Source: Larkinella rosea
Lineage (GTDB): Bacteria; Bacteroidota; Bacteroidia; Cytophagales; Spirosomataceae
Length of the DNA: 64,000 nucleotides
Direction: 5' to 3'
Assembly: GCF_003858635.1 (NCBI RefSeq)
Contig: NZ_RQJO01000008.1
Coordinates: 992,001 to 1,056,000 of the forward strand
Shown here: in pieces, positions 32,571 through 42,877 of the stretch
Numbering within the stretch: position 1 is the stretch's first letter
Layout: each line of letters begins with the position of its first letter
Notes under the pieces: model-generated
The model's input: the letters and a program-made list of their open reading frames with translations, nothing else
What the model was told of the DNA's origin: nothing
Database searches by the model: none
Made by a program: the position numbers and the translations under genes

Positions 32571-34409
32571 TTACCAGATCAGCGTATAATCGATTGCATA
32601 TTGACCCGGTTTGGGGGCCGAGAACAGCAACTCCTGCGTGTTACCGGTTTTGTGGATGGTCGGTTTCAGGTTCGCCGAGTTCAATACCAGGTAATAAGCT
32701 TTATCGTCGATGGCGTAAGAACCGTCGGGTAGCAATTCGATGGATTTTCCGGAAGCGAGCCGATAATCAAAGCCATTTTTGCTGGTTAAGATTACTTTTC
32801 GATTCAGACTTCGCTCTTTCGCTGAAGGACTTAGTTTGTCTGAAATGGTTACGCCAAGGCAGGTATACTGAAATGTGGGCAAACCGCTTTTGTCCAGCAT
32901 ATATTCAGAAAACCGGAAGGCGTTCTTTTGGTCCCAGTCCGGGACAACCGCTTTACCGCCAACGCTCCGCAGATCCGGGCCGGATGCAAATTTCTGAACC
33001 ATTCCCAGCGGAATGCCGACCTGCTGATTTCCCCGCCGATTCCACATCGGCGTCGCGTCGAGAAAACCGCCACTCCAGACCTGAAACAGGCGTCCTTCCT
33101 GCAAATCGACTGTGAAATGAATGCCTTCGGGCGTGCCAATTGACAGACAGTGGGTGCGTTTGGTTTCGCCATCATCCATAAACGTCCGCTGAAGAATCGC
33201 CTGCTTTGGATCGGTGTCGATCAGAATGGGTTCGACGGGTGGTTCGTGAAAAACCGAACCAGTTGCGTGCAACGGCTGAATCGTCATGCCCGGCCCTTCG
33301 ACGTACAGCGCCAGTCCCTGCCGCCAGCCGATGAATTTGTTGTAAACGAGCGTGAAAGGAACCGACCCGGCTTTGGCCGCGTATGTCTGGATGGCTTCCT
33401 GCTCAAAACCGTGCACGCCGTCGTGGAGAATCACCGTATCCTTGTCGATGATCAACAACCCCCCTCCGCCGGTTTGCAGTTTGAACAAATAGGTACCGGT
33501 TTTTGGGAAAGTGAACTGGCCCTGATACGCCAGCAAAAAGATGTCTTTCTGGCTGGCGGAATGGTAGGAAATTGAATCGATTTTCCGTTCGCCCACCGCC
33601 ACAAGCGACTGATTCCGAAAGACTTCGCCGGGCGATTTGTATTCTTTAACAACCAGATTCGACACGGCCAGCGGTTTTCCCTCGTCGAGTTTGTAAGCAA
33701 TCGCTTTCAGGGCTACGCGCCCGTGATTGCCCTGAATCATCAGCGGGCCGAGCGGTTTTTCGTCCTTGAACGCGCCCGACCGCGTGGGACCGCTCACCTC
33801 AAAATCCTTTTGAACCAGCACGCCGTTGACGTACACCTCGACAAACCGGGCGTTGGCGATCTTCCGGCCCTGAGAATCGAATTTTGGCGCTTTGAACCAG
33901 ACCCGAATGTGCTGCCACAAACCGGGGGCTTTGCTGGCGTTGATCCGGGGTGCCGACCCTTCGTAACCCAGATTGGTCACGGTATCGGTGCGTTGATAAA
34001 TGCCACCCAGATCGCCGTATTTCGGTTTGTCGCGTTTCCCCCAGCTATCCTGCAATTGCAATTCGTAGCGTCCCTGGAAATAGATCCCGGAGTTGGAGTT
34101 TTTGGCCATCATAATGTCGGCTTCCAGCTCGATATCGCCGTGTTCGAACCGGGTAAACAGATGCCCCCGGTTTTGCGGGTCCGAGAGGTTGGCCAGAATG
34201 CCCGTTCCGGGAAAACCCTCCAGCGCCTGCTCGACCTGCCGATCGGCAAACGCATTGCCGACGATCTTCCAGTTGGCGGTTGTCGGTCGGAAGGCCGAAA
34301 GGTCGGTGAGCGGCAGGGGCGTTAAGGGCAAACTCTTCACCTTTTCCTGCGAATAGCCCTCGGAAAAACCGCCCATCAGCAACCCAATCATTAAAAATAA
34401 AATTCTCAT
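32571..34409 (-). CDS. DUF1080 + PA14-like multidomain exported protein
   Basis: A 612-residue exported protein (signal peptide about 1-20). Residues about 45-230 form a DUF1080 domain (HGDIELEADIMMAKNSNSGI, YELQLQDSWG, GLWQHIRVWFKAP). Residues about 285-390 look like a PA14-type sugar-binding beta barrel (FPKTGTYLFKLQTGGGGLLI, DTVILHDG, GLALYVEG). The rest is a beta-rich domain of unknown type (IHFTVDLQEGRLFQVWSGGF, GKPIG-like SIGTPEGI), common downstream of such fusions. It probably binds and may hydrolyse a keto-glycoside. The gene is followed 16 bp later by the propeller/azurin gene. Confidence 0.8.
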   Translation of the reverse strand: MRILFLMIGLLMGGFSEGYSQEKVKSLPLTPLPLTDLSAFRPTTANWKIVGNAFADRQVEQALEGFPGTGILANLSDPQNRGHLFTRFEHGDIELEADIMMAKNSNSGIYFQGRYELQLQDSWGKRDKPKYGDLGGIYQRTDTVTNLGYEGSAPRINASKAPGLWQHIRVWFKAPKFDSQGRKIANARFVEVYVNGVLVQKDFEVSGPTRSGAFKDEKPLGPLMIQGNHGRVALKAIAYKLDEGKPLAVSNLVVKEYKSPGEVFRNQSLVAVGERKIDSISYHSASQKDIFLLAYQGQFTFPKTGTYLFKLQTGGGGLLIIDKDTVILHDGVHGFEQEAIQTYAAKAGSVPFTLVYNKFIGWRQGLALYVEGPGMTIQPLHATGSVFHEPPVEPILIDTDPKQAILQRTFMDDGETKRTHCLSIGTPEGIHFTVDLQEGRLFQVWSGGFLDATPMWNRRGNQQVGIPLGMVQKFASGPDLRSVGGKAVVPDWDQKNAFRFSEYMLDKSGLPTFQYTCLGVTISDKLSPSAKERSLNRKVILTSKNGFDYRLASGKSIELLPDGSYAIDDKAYYLVLNSANLKPTIHKTGNTQELLFSAPKPGQYAIDYTLIW

Positions 34410-34424
34410 CCTATTGTCAGTCAG

Positions 34425-36404
34425 CTACTTGAATCGTGTTTCGGCCGTGATGCCTTTCCAGGTATCCGTGCGGAACGGAGCCGCCGGAAAACCTTCTTTG
34501 TTGTACAGATTCGCTTCGATGTTGTCGTCGGACCAGCCATAGCGCACGGCTACCGGTTGGCTCACCTGATCGCACCAGACCACCACTTTATCGCCCTGAA
34601 TCTCCGCCTTTGCCCAGTGGAATTTCTGATCAGAACCGGCCACTTCGAAGCCTTTGAGGTAGGCGTATTTGTCCGAAGCGGTCAGGCCGCTGCCGGTTTG
34701 CCCAAACGTCAGTGTTACCTTGTTTCCGCTGATCTGCTGCGATTGATAAACCGGACCGCCGGGTAAAACCGATTGCTGGTAGACGGTTTTCAAGGCGCTG
34801 TATGCCAGTCGTTTGCCAACATCCTGCTTGTTTTTGGGGTGAATATCGTTCGTTTCGCCGATGTCGGACGTAACCGCCATGCCGGTGTTTGGTACGGTCG
34901 TCAGCGTCATCGCCTGCGCTTCCCGCAACTCGGCCCAGGTGCTGCCTTTTTCGCTGGTGCCGCCATTGGCACCATAACTCGCCAATTGGACGAACAGAAA
35001 CGGGAAGTCTTCACCCCAGCGTTTCCGCCAGTCGTTGATTAGGAGCGGAAAGGACTTCCGGTACTGGTACGCCCGCCCGGCGTTGGATTCGCCCTGGTAC
35101 CAGATGACGCCCTGCATGGCGAAGGGAATCAGCGGAGCCACCATTGCATTGTACAGAATGGTTCCGGCGACGTTGGCACCCGTAAACTGGTTGTTGTCCA
35201 CGGACGTCTCCACGCGGTATTTCCAGTCACCGGCCAGCGGTTGTTCGTACGAATCCCGGGTTATTTTCAATTGCTCGGCTTTTCCGCTAAAACCGCCAAT
35301 GCTGCCGAGGTCTTCGATACGGACCGCAATGACATTTTTACCGGCTTTCAGGACATTCGGCGGAATGATGTACGTGCGGCCTTCCGGCACTTTTTTGGTC
35401 GATTCGCCCACTTTGACGCCGTTGACGTAGGTCCGGTCGAAGTCGTCGATGCTACACAGATTCAGCACCATGCTTTGACCGGCCCATTCGGCGGGAAGTG
35501 TAAATTCTTTCCGGACCCACACGACACCGTCCAGACCCGAAAGGATTTTGAGGTCAAAATAGCCTGGTACGGCCATCGTCTGCCAGTTCGAATCGTCGAG
35601 CGAAGCGCCCGACCAGCTTTGAACGGTTTCGGCGTCGGGAAAACCGCCCTGTTGCTGAATAATTACTTCGTCCAGTTTTTTCTTCCGCGATTTGCTCAGT
35701 TCTTCGAGCGAAACCGGCATGCTGGCGAGCGGTTCCTTAAATTCATCGAAGCTGTTCATGGCCTCCCGGCTGATCCAGGATTCGACCTGCGTGCCACCCC
35801 AGGACGTGTTCAGGAGACCAATCGGCACCTGCATACGGTTGTAGATTTCGCGGGCGAAGAAATAGGCGACTGCCGAAAAATTGCCCACGGTTTCAGGCGT
35901 TGTCGCCTGCCATTCCCCGCCGGTCACATCGTCTTTGGGCGTCAGGCTTTTGTCGTGCGGAACCTTAAAATGGCGGATTTGCGGAAAATTGGCGGCTTTT
36001 TTCTCTTCCTCCGCTTTGGCCGACCGGTTGACCAGCATTTCCATGTTCGATTGTCCCGAGCAAATCCAGACCTCGCCCACCAGCACGTCGTCCAGCGTCA
36101 GGGTGTTTTTTTTGCCAGCAACCACCAGTTGATAAGGGCCCCCGGCTTCGGTCGGGTCAAGTCGGATCAGCCATTTGCCGTCCTTGTCGGCTTTGGCGGT
36201 TTTGGTCTGCCGCTGCGGTCCGGCCCCGATGAACTGCACCGTCACCTTTTCACCGGCAGCCGCCCAGCCCCAGACCGGAATAGGTTTCCGGCGTTGCAGC
36301 ACCATATGGGAACCGAAAATCTGGGGCAAACGGACCTCGGCCCAGGCTTCAAAAACCGTCAATGCCAGCAGTAAAACCGCACAAGTTCGTAGGAAAGCTT
36401 TCAT
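34425..36404 (-). CDS. Sialate O-acetylesterase-like protein
   Basis: A 659-residue exported protein with signal peptide (AFLRTCAVLLLALTVFEAWA). It has the SIAE-type catalytic block GEVWICSGQSNMEM near residue 115 with Ser in GQSN, and the His block FDIH-like (SDIGETNDIHPKNK near 542). A concanavalin-like insert (VWVRKEFTLPAEWAGQS) splits the SGNH domain, as in this family. It probably removes O-acetyl groups from sialic acid or other acetylated sugars. I chose the Met at 36404; the longer frame has no signal peptide. Placement after a sulfatase fits decoration removal. Confidence 0.9.
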   Translation of the reverse strand: MKAFLRTCAVLLLALTVFEAWAEVRLPQIFGSHMVLQRRKPIPVWGWAAAGEKVTVQFIGAGPQRQTKTAKADKDGKWLIRLDPTEAGGPYQLVVAGKKNTLTLDDVLVGEVWICSGQSNMEMLVNRSAKAEEEKKAANFPQIRHFKVPHDKSLTPKDDVTGGEWQATTPETVGNFSAVAYFFAREIYNRMQVPIGLLNTSWGGTQVESWISREAMNSFDEFKEPLASMPVSLEELSKSRKKKLDEVIIQQQGGFPDAETVQSWSGASLDDSNWQTMAVPGYFDLKILSGLDGVVWVRKEFTLPAEWAGQSMVLNLCSIDDFDRTYVNGVKVGESTKKVPEGRTYIIPPNVLKAGKNVIAVRIEDLGSIGGFSGKAEQLKITRDSYEQPLAGDWKYRVETSVDNNQFTGANVAGTILYNAMVAPLIPFAMQGVIWYQGESNAGRAYQYRKSFPLLINDWRKRWGEDFPFLFVQLASYGANGGTSEKGSTWAELREAQAMTLTTVPNTGMAVTSDIGETNDIHPKNKQDVGKRLAYSALKTVYQQSVLPGGPVYQSQQISGNKVTLTFGQTGSGLTASDKYAYLKGFEVAGSDQKFHWAKAEIQGDKVVVWCDQVSQPVAVRYGWSDDNIEANLYNKEGFPAAPFRTDTWKGITAETRFK

Positions 36405-36444
36405 TAATTTCAGGTAAGGGTCTGGTAAATTTTCAAGAATCATG

Positions 36445-37833
36445 TCAGTAATCTTCGCCTTTTTCGCTCTTCTGACACGACGAAAGCCAGTCGTCCAAAG
36501 CGGTTTTCATCGATGCAAGCACCATTGGATGCGCTTCCGAAATGTCCTGCAATTCGGACGGATCGTTCAGCAGATCGTAGAGCTCGTAATGGATGCCGTC
36601 GTCGGCTGAGTAAATCTTGAACTGGTTGTCGGTATACGCCCGTTGCTTATAGGACTTAAAACCAATCGGTTTAGGCCGTTGGGCGGTGTCGGTAAAAAGC
36701 AGCGGAAGCACATTGATGCCATCCATCGGCCGCGGATTGCCCGGAACCGAATAGTCGAGTAGCGAAAGAATTGTCGGAAAATAATCGCTGGTAGTGACCG
36801 GCACGCTGACTTTGCGGTGAGTTTTGATCCGCCCGGGCCATTCCAGCAGCGCCGGAACCCGAATGCCGCCTTCGTACAGACTGCCTTTTCGCCCGCGAAA
36901 AATGCCGGCCGTTCCCTGCTGCCGTTTGCCGGGATGTTGGTCGATGCCGCCCCCTTCACCGGCCGGGCCGTTGTCGGATGCGAAGAGAATCAGGGTGTTA
37001 TTGGCCACGCCCAGTTTGCGGAGTTCCCGGCGTAAGCGACCAATCTGCTCGTCCATCGCCGTAATGCAGCCGTAATAATGCTGGTGATTGTCGTCCAGAC
37101 CGGGGTACATCGCCCGGTAGTTCGGACCGGCCACCACCGGCGAATGGGGCGTGTGAAACCAGATGACGGCCAGAAACGGCTTCTTTTTCTGAACGGATTG
37201 TCCGATAAACGGAAGCGCGCGATCCATGATAATCCGCGAATCATCGCCTTCCAGATTGTCTTCCGCAAACCGGTCGGGGCCCGTCCAGTAGTGGGTTTTC
37301 ACCATCTGATCTTTCATCGGGTCCCAGGTCGGAACGGCCTGCTCGGTCGAGAAGCAGGTTTCAAAACCGTTCTCCCAGGGGGGCGAAAATTCATCGTTGG
37401 CTTTGCCGCCCCGGTGCCCGTCGCGGACGGTTTTGCTCAGGGTACCGAGGTGCCATTTTCCGAAGTGACCGGTGGCGTAGCCGTTGGCTTTCAACACTTC
37501 CGCCAGCGTGGTTTCCTGCGGTTTGATGTGGCCGACGTTGGCAAAGAAAATACCGTACCGCTCCGGATTCCGGCCGGTCAGGCAACTGCCCCGCGTGGGC
37601 GAGCAAACCGGCGCCCCCGCATAAAACCGGGTGAATTGCAGGCTGTTCGCGGCCATCTTGTCCAGCTCCGGCGTTTTGATTTGCGGATTTCCGTTGAAAC
37701 CGACATCCCCCCAGCCCAGATCGTCGGCCATCACCAGAATGACATTGGGCCGAACCTTCGACGGTTTTTGGGCCCGAATGTCGTCCGGTTTCAGGAAAAT
37801 CAACAGAAGAACCAGGGGGATGATCCGTTTCAT
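36445..37833 (-). CDS. Sulfatase (type I, formylglycine-dependent), second copy
   Basis: A 462-residue exported sulfatase (signal peptide about 1-21). Metal-binding D37-D38 in MADDLGWGD; the formylglycine Cys is C77 in the classical CSPTRGSCLTGR motif; YATGHFGKWHLG near residue 118 and FASDNGP near 284 add metal ligands. It resembles arylsulfatase A/N-acetylgalactosamine-6-sulfatase types. It lies directly downstream of SusD, so it belongs to the core of this locus and probably desulfates the imported or surface-bound glycan. Confidence 0.95.
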   Translation of the reverse strand: MKRIIPLVLLLIFLKPDDIRAQKPSKVRPNVILVMADDLGWGDVGFNGNPQIKTPELDKMAANSLQFTRFYAGAPVCSPTRGSCLTGRNPERYGIFFANVGHIKPQETTLAEVLKANGYATGHFGKWHLGTLSKTVRDGHRGGKANDEFSPPWENGFETCFSTEQAVPTWDPMKDQMVKTHYWTGPDRFAEDNLEGDDSRIIMDRALPFIGQSVQKKKPFLAVIWFHTPHSPVVAGPNYRAMYPGLDDNHQHYYGCITAMDEQIGRLRRELRKLGVANNTLILFASDNGPAGEGGGIDQHPGKRQQGTAGIFRGRKGSLYEGGIRVPALLEWPGRIKTHRKVSVPVTTSDYFPTILSLLDYSVPGNPRPMDGINVLPLLFTDTAQRPKPIGFKSYKQRAYTDNQFKIYSADDGIHYELYDLLNDPSELQDISEAHPMVLASMKTALDDWLSSCQKSEKGEDY

Positions 37834-37869
37834 GCGGTGGTAAAAAAGGAACGGGTTTAGGAAATACGA

Positions 37870-39363
37870 TTAATAACCGGGGTTCTGCGTCAGGTTTTTA
37901 TTGATGTCGATTTCGCTCTGCGGGAACGGAAACAGGTAGTGTTTCGCCGGGTCGAACTTGCGCAAAACGCCCCCCGGATCGACGATGCCGGGAATCACTT
38001 TTTCCGCAATTTTCCACCGCTTGATGTCCAGGTACCGGTAGCCTTCGGCACCCAGTTCGACGCGCCGTTCGTGCCGGATTCTGTCCCGCATAGTTGCCTG
38101 GGTCAAACCGGTCGGCAGGGCTGGCATTTTGACCCGCGCCCGAACCGCATTGACCGCATCGTACACGGACTGATCGGGACCAGTGGCTTCGTTTTTGGCT
38201 TCGGCATAAATCAGCAGCACCTCCGCGTAGCGCGTCAAAATATAATCCTGATCGCTGCGGGTTGAGTACGAAAACGGGAGGTTCTCGGGATCGACATACT
38301 TCCGAACCAGATAACTCGTGTAAATCCCCGCGGCCGCATTGGTGAATTTGACGCCGGTCGAGCTAACCAGTTGTTCCTTAATATCCCGGATGGTGTAATC
38401 CAGCCGGGGATCGCGGTTCTTTTTGTAGGCGGTTTTGTCGTACAGGGGCGACTGACTAATGGGCAAACCGTCCGTGCATTCGAATTCGTCCACAAAATTC
38501 TGGCTGCCATTGATGGCTGCCGCGTTGCCGTATTTCATATCCGGACTTTCGAGCGAATACCGGTCGGGGTTTAAATACCGCGCCGAGAAGAGTATTTCGG
38601 GGTTATTGGTCTGGCCTTTGGTCAAAAACATGGTCTGGTAATCGGTCGCCAGCTTAAACACCTTCGACTGAATCACCAGATTGGCGGCATCGGCGGCTTC
38701 CTGCCACTTGCCGTTGTGCAGCAGCACTTTCGCTTTCAGGGCCTGCGCCGAACCTTTCACGGCATGGCTGGTGTACAGCGTCGCCGGGAGCAGGGCAATC
38801 GCTTCATCTAAGTCCTTGAGAACCTGCTCGATCACCGTCGCTTTCGGACTCTGCTTGACGGCGGCTTCGGCCAGGGTGATGGGCTTCGTATACAGCGGAA
38901 CACCCCCGTAAAACTCGGTCAGTGTGAAGTAAAACAGAGCCCGCAGGTACAATACTTCCCCTTTATACCGGTTTTTCTTGGCCTCGTCCATCGTCACCCG
39001 GTCGATGTTCGCCAGGAAGATGTTACAGGCCGTCACGCCTTTGTACGACTCCAGGTACGCGGTGCTGACCAAACCGCCCGTGGTCGGTTCAATAATGCCT
39101 TTGGCGATGTTGTCGACGCGCTGGTAGGTCCCGAACAGGAAGAAATCGTCCGTCAGGGCATCCCAATCCATCCGGTGGTGGTCGTAGGTCAGGCCCAATA
39201 ACTGGCTGTAAACCCCCGCAATGGCCATGTCAGCATCCTTTTCGGTGGTCCAGAACGTCTGGTTGGAAAGCTGGTCGAGCGGATTTTTATCCAGAAAATC
39301 CTGGCAGGCGGTGAGCAAAAAACTCGCGGTACTCACCAGGCTTATGATTAAAAACTTTTTCAT
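37870..39363 (-). CDS. SusD/RagB-family outer-membrane glycan-binding lipoprotein
   Basis: A 497-residue lipoprotein (lipobox LTAC near residue 19), the usual SusD length. N-terminal FLDKNPLDQLSNQTFWTTEKDA, TPR-like helices and the C-terminal RHERRVELGAEGYRYLDIKRWKIAE and YLFPFPQSEIDINKNLTQNPGY are hallmarks. SusD caps the SusC channel and captures the oligosaccharide at the cell surface. It follows SusC by 18 bp, so the two are cotranscribed, and precedes the sulfatase. Confidence 0.97.
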   Translation of the reverse strand: MKKFLIISLVSTASFLLTACQDFLDKNPLDQLSNQTFWTTEKDADMAIAGVYSQLLGLTYDHHRMDWDALTDDFFLFGTYQRVDNIAKGIIEPTTGGLVSTAYLESYKGVTACNIFLANIDRVTMDEAKKNRYKGEVLYLRALFYFTLTEFYGGVPLYTKPITLAEAAVKQSPKATVIEQVLKDLDEAIALLPATLYTSHAVKGSAQALKAKVLLHNGKWQEAADAANLVIQSKVFKLATDYQTMFLTKGQTNNPEILFSARYLNPDRYSLESPDMKYGNAAAINGSQNFVDEFECTDGLPISQSPLYDKTAYKKNRDPRLDYTIRDIKEQLVSSTGVKFTNAAAGIYTSYLVRKYVDPENLPFSYSTRSDQDYILTRYAEVLLIYAEAKNEATGPDQSVYDAVNAVRARVKMPALPTGLTQATMRDRIRHERRVELGAEGYRYLDIKRWKIAEKVIPGIVDPGGVLRKFDPAKHYLFPFPQSEIDINKNLTQNPGY

Positions 39364-39381
39364 GGGAAGTTCTTTTTAGAC

Positions 39382-42300
39382 TTAAAATTTGACCTTGAGA
39401 CCCGCCGTAAACATGCGTACCTGCGGATAGGTGGCAAACCGCTGCCGACCCGTTCCGGTGCGCTCGGGATCGGCACCCGGATACTTGGTGAACGTCGCCA
39501 GGTTATCCGACGACAGGTAAATCCGCAGGTCTTTCATCCGGATTTTGCTGGTGATCGTTTTCGGGAACGAGTAGCCGAGCACCAGGTTTTTGATGCGCAG
39601 GTACGACGCGTCCATCAGAAAATAGGTCGTGCGCAACCCGTTATCGGGGCCGTAGCCGTTGAGGTACATGGCCGGGTGCGTGGTCGATTTATTCTCCGGC
39701 GTCCAGGCGTTTTGCGCAAATTCGAGGGTCGGCGCACTGCCCTGCGTAAACGGATCGATGCCCCAACGGTCGACGTACGTGTTGTTACCGTAAACCCCCT
39801 GGAGGAAGATCGCGAAATCGAAATTTTTCCAGAACGCGTTGACACCCCCGCCGTAATAGAACTTGGGATACGCGCCGGGCACCACCACCCGGTCGTTGCC
39901 GTCGATCTTATTATCCCCATTCTGGTCCTTAAATTTCAAATCACCCGGTTTGGGATTGAACGGATGGGCCGGGCCTTTGTCGATTTCTTCCTGCGACTGG
40001 AAAATCCCCGCCCATTCGATCAGGTAATTCGACATCCAGGGCAAACCCTCCTGAATCGTGTTGTTGTTGTCGTAAAACGGCGCCTTGACTTTCAGGACTT
40101 TATTGGCGTTTTTGGAAAAATTGACATTCACATCGTACCGCAGCTCGCCAATCTTATTGGAATGGCTGAGGTTCAGCTCAATCCCTTTGTTCTGCATTTT
40201 GGCGTAGTTCACGGTCGGGCCGGTCAGACCGACGCTGCCGGGGACTTCGATCGCGTAAATAATCCCGTCCGTGATCTTGTTGTACCAATCGATCGAACCC
40301 GAAAAAATGCGTTTTTTGAAGCTGAAATCAAGGCCGATGTCCGTAATCGTGGTGGTTTCCCAGCGCAGGTTTTTGTCGGTGAGCCGCGTTTGCACGACGC
40401 CCTGTTGCAGGACATCGAACGGATAGGTCGTAACGGAAAGAATGTCCTGGTACGGGTAATTCCCGATGTTCTGGTTCCCCAGCTGGCCCCACGACGCCCG
40501 TAGCTTCAGGTTATCGACCCAACTCTGCGACTTCAGGAACTCCTCGTTCGAAATCCGCCATCCCGCCGATAACGAAGGAAAAAAGCCCCAGCGGTTGTCT
40601 TGCTGGATGCGCGACGTACCGTCGTAGCGGAAGTTGGTTTCGAGCAGATACCGTTCTTTGTAGTCGTACGTAAACCGACCGAAGAGCGACTGGATGGCCC
40701 ATTCGTACGACGTTCCGGTTGTCGATTGATTATCGGTCGAAGCCGCGTTCAACTCCATCAGGTCGTCCGTTGGAAACTTCTGGCGAGAACCCTGCAAATA
40801 GCGGTTTTTGAACGATTCCTGGTTATAGCCCAACAAACCGGTTACAAAATGATCTTTGCCAAACGTTTTTTTGTAATTAAACGTGGAATACAAGGTGGTC
40901 AGAATCGATTGATCAAACCGGTCGGTGATGCCCAGGCGCGTCGGATTTCCGTTGTTCTGGTACGTTCCGTCGGAGAAATAATAAGCATCGACCGGATGTT
41001 CGTGGACTTTCGTAAAATCGTCGCTGTAATTGATCGCGCCTTTTACGCCCCAGGTCAGATCCGGCGTGATGTTGACATCGACATACGACTGCGCCGTCAA
41101 ATTGTATTTTTGGTAGCGAACCGAGCCGCTGTTGATCACCGCCAGCGGATTCCGGTTGGACGGAACGCCCTGCCGATACGCGCCGGAATAATGCCCGGAA
41201 CCATCCGGTACATACGGCCCGTTGGTCGGGTTCATCGAGTACACCAGCAGCATGTAATCCGAATCCGTGTAAGGCGGCTCGACAATGTCCTTTTTCACCA
41301 GACCAATGTTAGCTCCCACCCGCAGAATCCGGTTTACTTTCGTATCGACATTCAAATTGAAGTTGTACCGTTTGTAGCTGTGTCCACCGGCAATCCCGTT
41401 CTGATCCAGGTAGCCGGTCGAAAAGTTGTAGGTGGTTTTCTCGGAACCGCCATTCACCGACAGATAGTGTTGCTGCGCGGAAGCGTTTCCGACAATGAAA
41501 TCAATCCAGTCGAAGTTCGGGTATTTGGTGCGGTCCGTGGCGTTGCGGTAGGTGTCGATTTCAGCCTGCGTATACAAAGGCGCCTGACCTGAACGGGCGC
41601 GGGCGGCATTGAAATAGGTCATGAAATCTGCCGAATTGGTCACCAGCTTGGGCATCCGCGTCGGCTGATGCAACTGAAAATCAGCCCGGTAATCGACGTT
41701 GAACGAACCGGCTTTCCCTTTTTTGGTAGTCACCAGAATCACGCCGTTGGCACCCCGCGCCCCGTAAATGGACGCCGAGGCCGCATCTTTCAAAACCGAA
41801 ATCGACTCAATGTTGTCGGAATTGAGGTTCGTCAGGTTACCCACCACGCCATCGACCAGCACCAGCGGAGCCGCTCCGGCGTCGCTGAACGTTCCCAGGC
41901 CCCGGATCGTCATGACCGCGCCGTCGTCGCCGGGTTGGCCGGAGTTTTGAACAACCTGTAAACCAGTTACTTTTCCCTGCAACAGGTTCTCGACGTTCGC
42001 CGTTGACCGTTTCACCAGTTCATCGGCGGCTACCGTAGCGACCGAGCCGGTCAGGTTGACCTTTTTCTGTTCGCCGTACCCCACGACCACAATTTCTTCG
42101 AGCGATTTGATGTCGGTATTTAGCACGATCGCCAGGACGGTTCGGTTGCCGCTCACCACCACTTCCTCCGAGACATACCCGATGGAACTGACCACCAGCG
42201 TGCCCTTGCCGCCTTCCAGCTGGAGCTGAAACTTGCCGTCGCCGTCCGTGACTGTGCCCTGCGTTTTCCCTTTGATCAGAATATTGGCACCGGGCAAAAC

Positions 42301-42747
42301 CGCCCCGGCCTGGTCTTTGACCGTCCCCTGGATTGTGACGGGGCCGTCGGAAAGCGACCTCTCGATAATCGGGGCTTCGAATAGTTTCTTTTTCCGCACA
42401 TAAATCTGGGAATTGACCCGCAAAAACTGCAGGTTGGCATCTTTCGACAGAATCCGTAGCAGCGACGCCAGGGATAAATTCTTGTCGGGAATATTGACAA
42501 GTTGATTTTTGTCCAGCGTCTCGCCGTTGTACGCAAACGAAAACTGGGTGCGTTCCCCGATCAGATTCAGGGCATCTTCCAGCCGCACGTTTTTCAGCGA
42601 AAGATTCAGGTAAATTTCTTCCAGGCTTTTACTCTGGTACGGACTGGTTGCCGCCATGACCCGATTGCCGGGGAGCAGCAGGACCAAAATCCCGAAAGCG
42701 CTCATCCTCACCAGTTGCCGGATTTGGTTAAGTACGGTTCTTTTCAT
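39382..42747 (-). CDS. SusC/RagA-family TonB-dependent outer-membrane transporter
   Basis: An 1121-residue transporter. After a signal peptide (ending about residue 33), an STN domain (about 48-110, LKNVRLEDALNLI) senses the anti-sigma factor. A carboxypeptidase-like fold follows (about 140-220, VTIQGTVKDQAGAVLPGANILIKG), then the plug with GYGEQKKVNLTGSV and GARGANGVILVTTKKGK, and a long barrel ending in LKVKF. The STN domain shows it is controlled by the adjacent FecR and ECF sigma factor. It imports the glycan with SusD across the outer membrane using TonB energy. Confidence 0.97.
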   Translation of the reverse strand: MKRTVLNQIRQLVRMSAFGILVLLLPGNRVMAATSPYQSKSLEEIYLNLSLKNVRLEDALNLIGERTQFSFAYNGETLDKNQLVNIPDKNLSLASLLRILSKDANLQFLRVNSQIYVRKKKLFEAPIIERSLSDGPVTIQGTVKDQAGAVLPGANILIKGKTQGTVTDGDGKFQLQLEGGKGTLVVSSIGYVSEEVVVSGNRTVLAIVLNTDIKSLEEIVVVGYGEQKKVNLTGSVATVAADELVKRSTANVENLLQGKVTGLQVVQNSGQPGDDGAVMTIRGLGTFSDAGAAPLVLVDGVVGNLTNLNSDNIESISVLKDAASASIYGARGANGVILVTTKKGKAGSFNVDYRADFQLHQPTRMPKLVTNSADFMTYFNAARARSGQAPLYTQAEIDTYRNATDRTKYPNFDWIDFIVGNASAQQHYLSVNGGSEKTTYNFSTGYLDQNGIAGGHSYKRYNFNLNVDTKVNRILRVGANIGLVKKDIVEPPYTDSDYMLLVYSMNPTNGPYVPDGSGHYSGAYRQGVPSNRNPLAVINSGSVRYQKYNLTAQSYVDVNITPDLTWGVKGAINYSDDFTKVHEHPVDAYYFSDGTYQNNGNPTRLGITDRFDQSILTTLYSTFNYKKTFGKDHFVTGLLGYNQESFKNRYLQGSRQKFPTDDLMELNAASTDNQSTTGTSYEWAIQSLFGRFTYDYKERYLLETNFRYDGTSRIQQDNRWGFFPSLSAGWRISNEEFLKSQSWVDNLKLRASWGQLGNQNIGNYPYQDILSVTTYPFDVLQQGVVQTRLTDKNLRWETTTITDIGLDFSFKKRIFSGSIDWYNKITDGIIYAIEVPGSVGLTGPTVNYAKMQNKGIELNLSHSNKIGELRYDVNVNFSKNANKVLKVKAPFYDNNNTIQEGLPWMSNYLIEWAGIFQSQEEIDKGPAHPFNPKPGDLKFKDQNGDNKIDGNDRVVVPGAYPKFYYGGGVNAFWKNFDFAIFLQGVYGNNTYVDRWGIDPFTQGSAPTLEFAQNAWTPENKSTTHPAMYLNGYGPDNGLRTTYFLMDASYLRIKNLVLGYSFPKTITSKIRMKDLRIYLSSDNLATFTKYPGADPERTGTGRQRFATYPQVRMFTAGLKVKF

Positions 42748-42832
42748 AGTATTAAAGGTTTATTGAACAGTGGTTTAATGAACAGATTCCCTGATCGATC
42801 GCTTCGCCAAAAGAATAGGATTCAGGGAAAAG

Positions 42833-42857
42833 GGCCAGGTGTTAAAGCCACCTGGCC
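42833..42857. terminator. 9-bp GC-rich hairpin between fecR-like and susC-like genes
   Basis: Arms GGCCAGGTG (42833-42841) and CACCTGGCC (42849-42857) are perfect complements with a 7-nt loop. Read on the minus strand, the stem ends in CTTTTCC. A T6 run follows on the plus strand. It may stop or attenuate transcription between the regulator pair and the SusC operon. Confidence 0.55.
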
Positions 42858-42877
42858 ACTTTTTTATCTGCCTGGGT

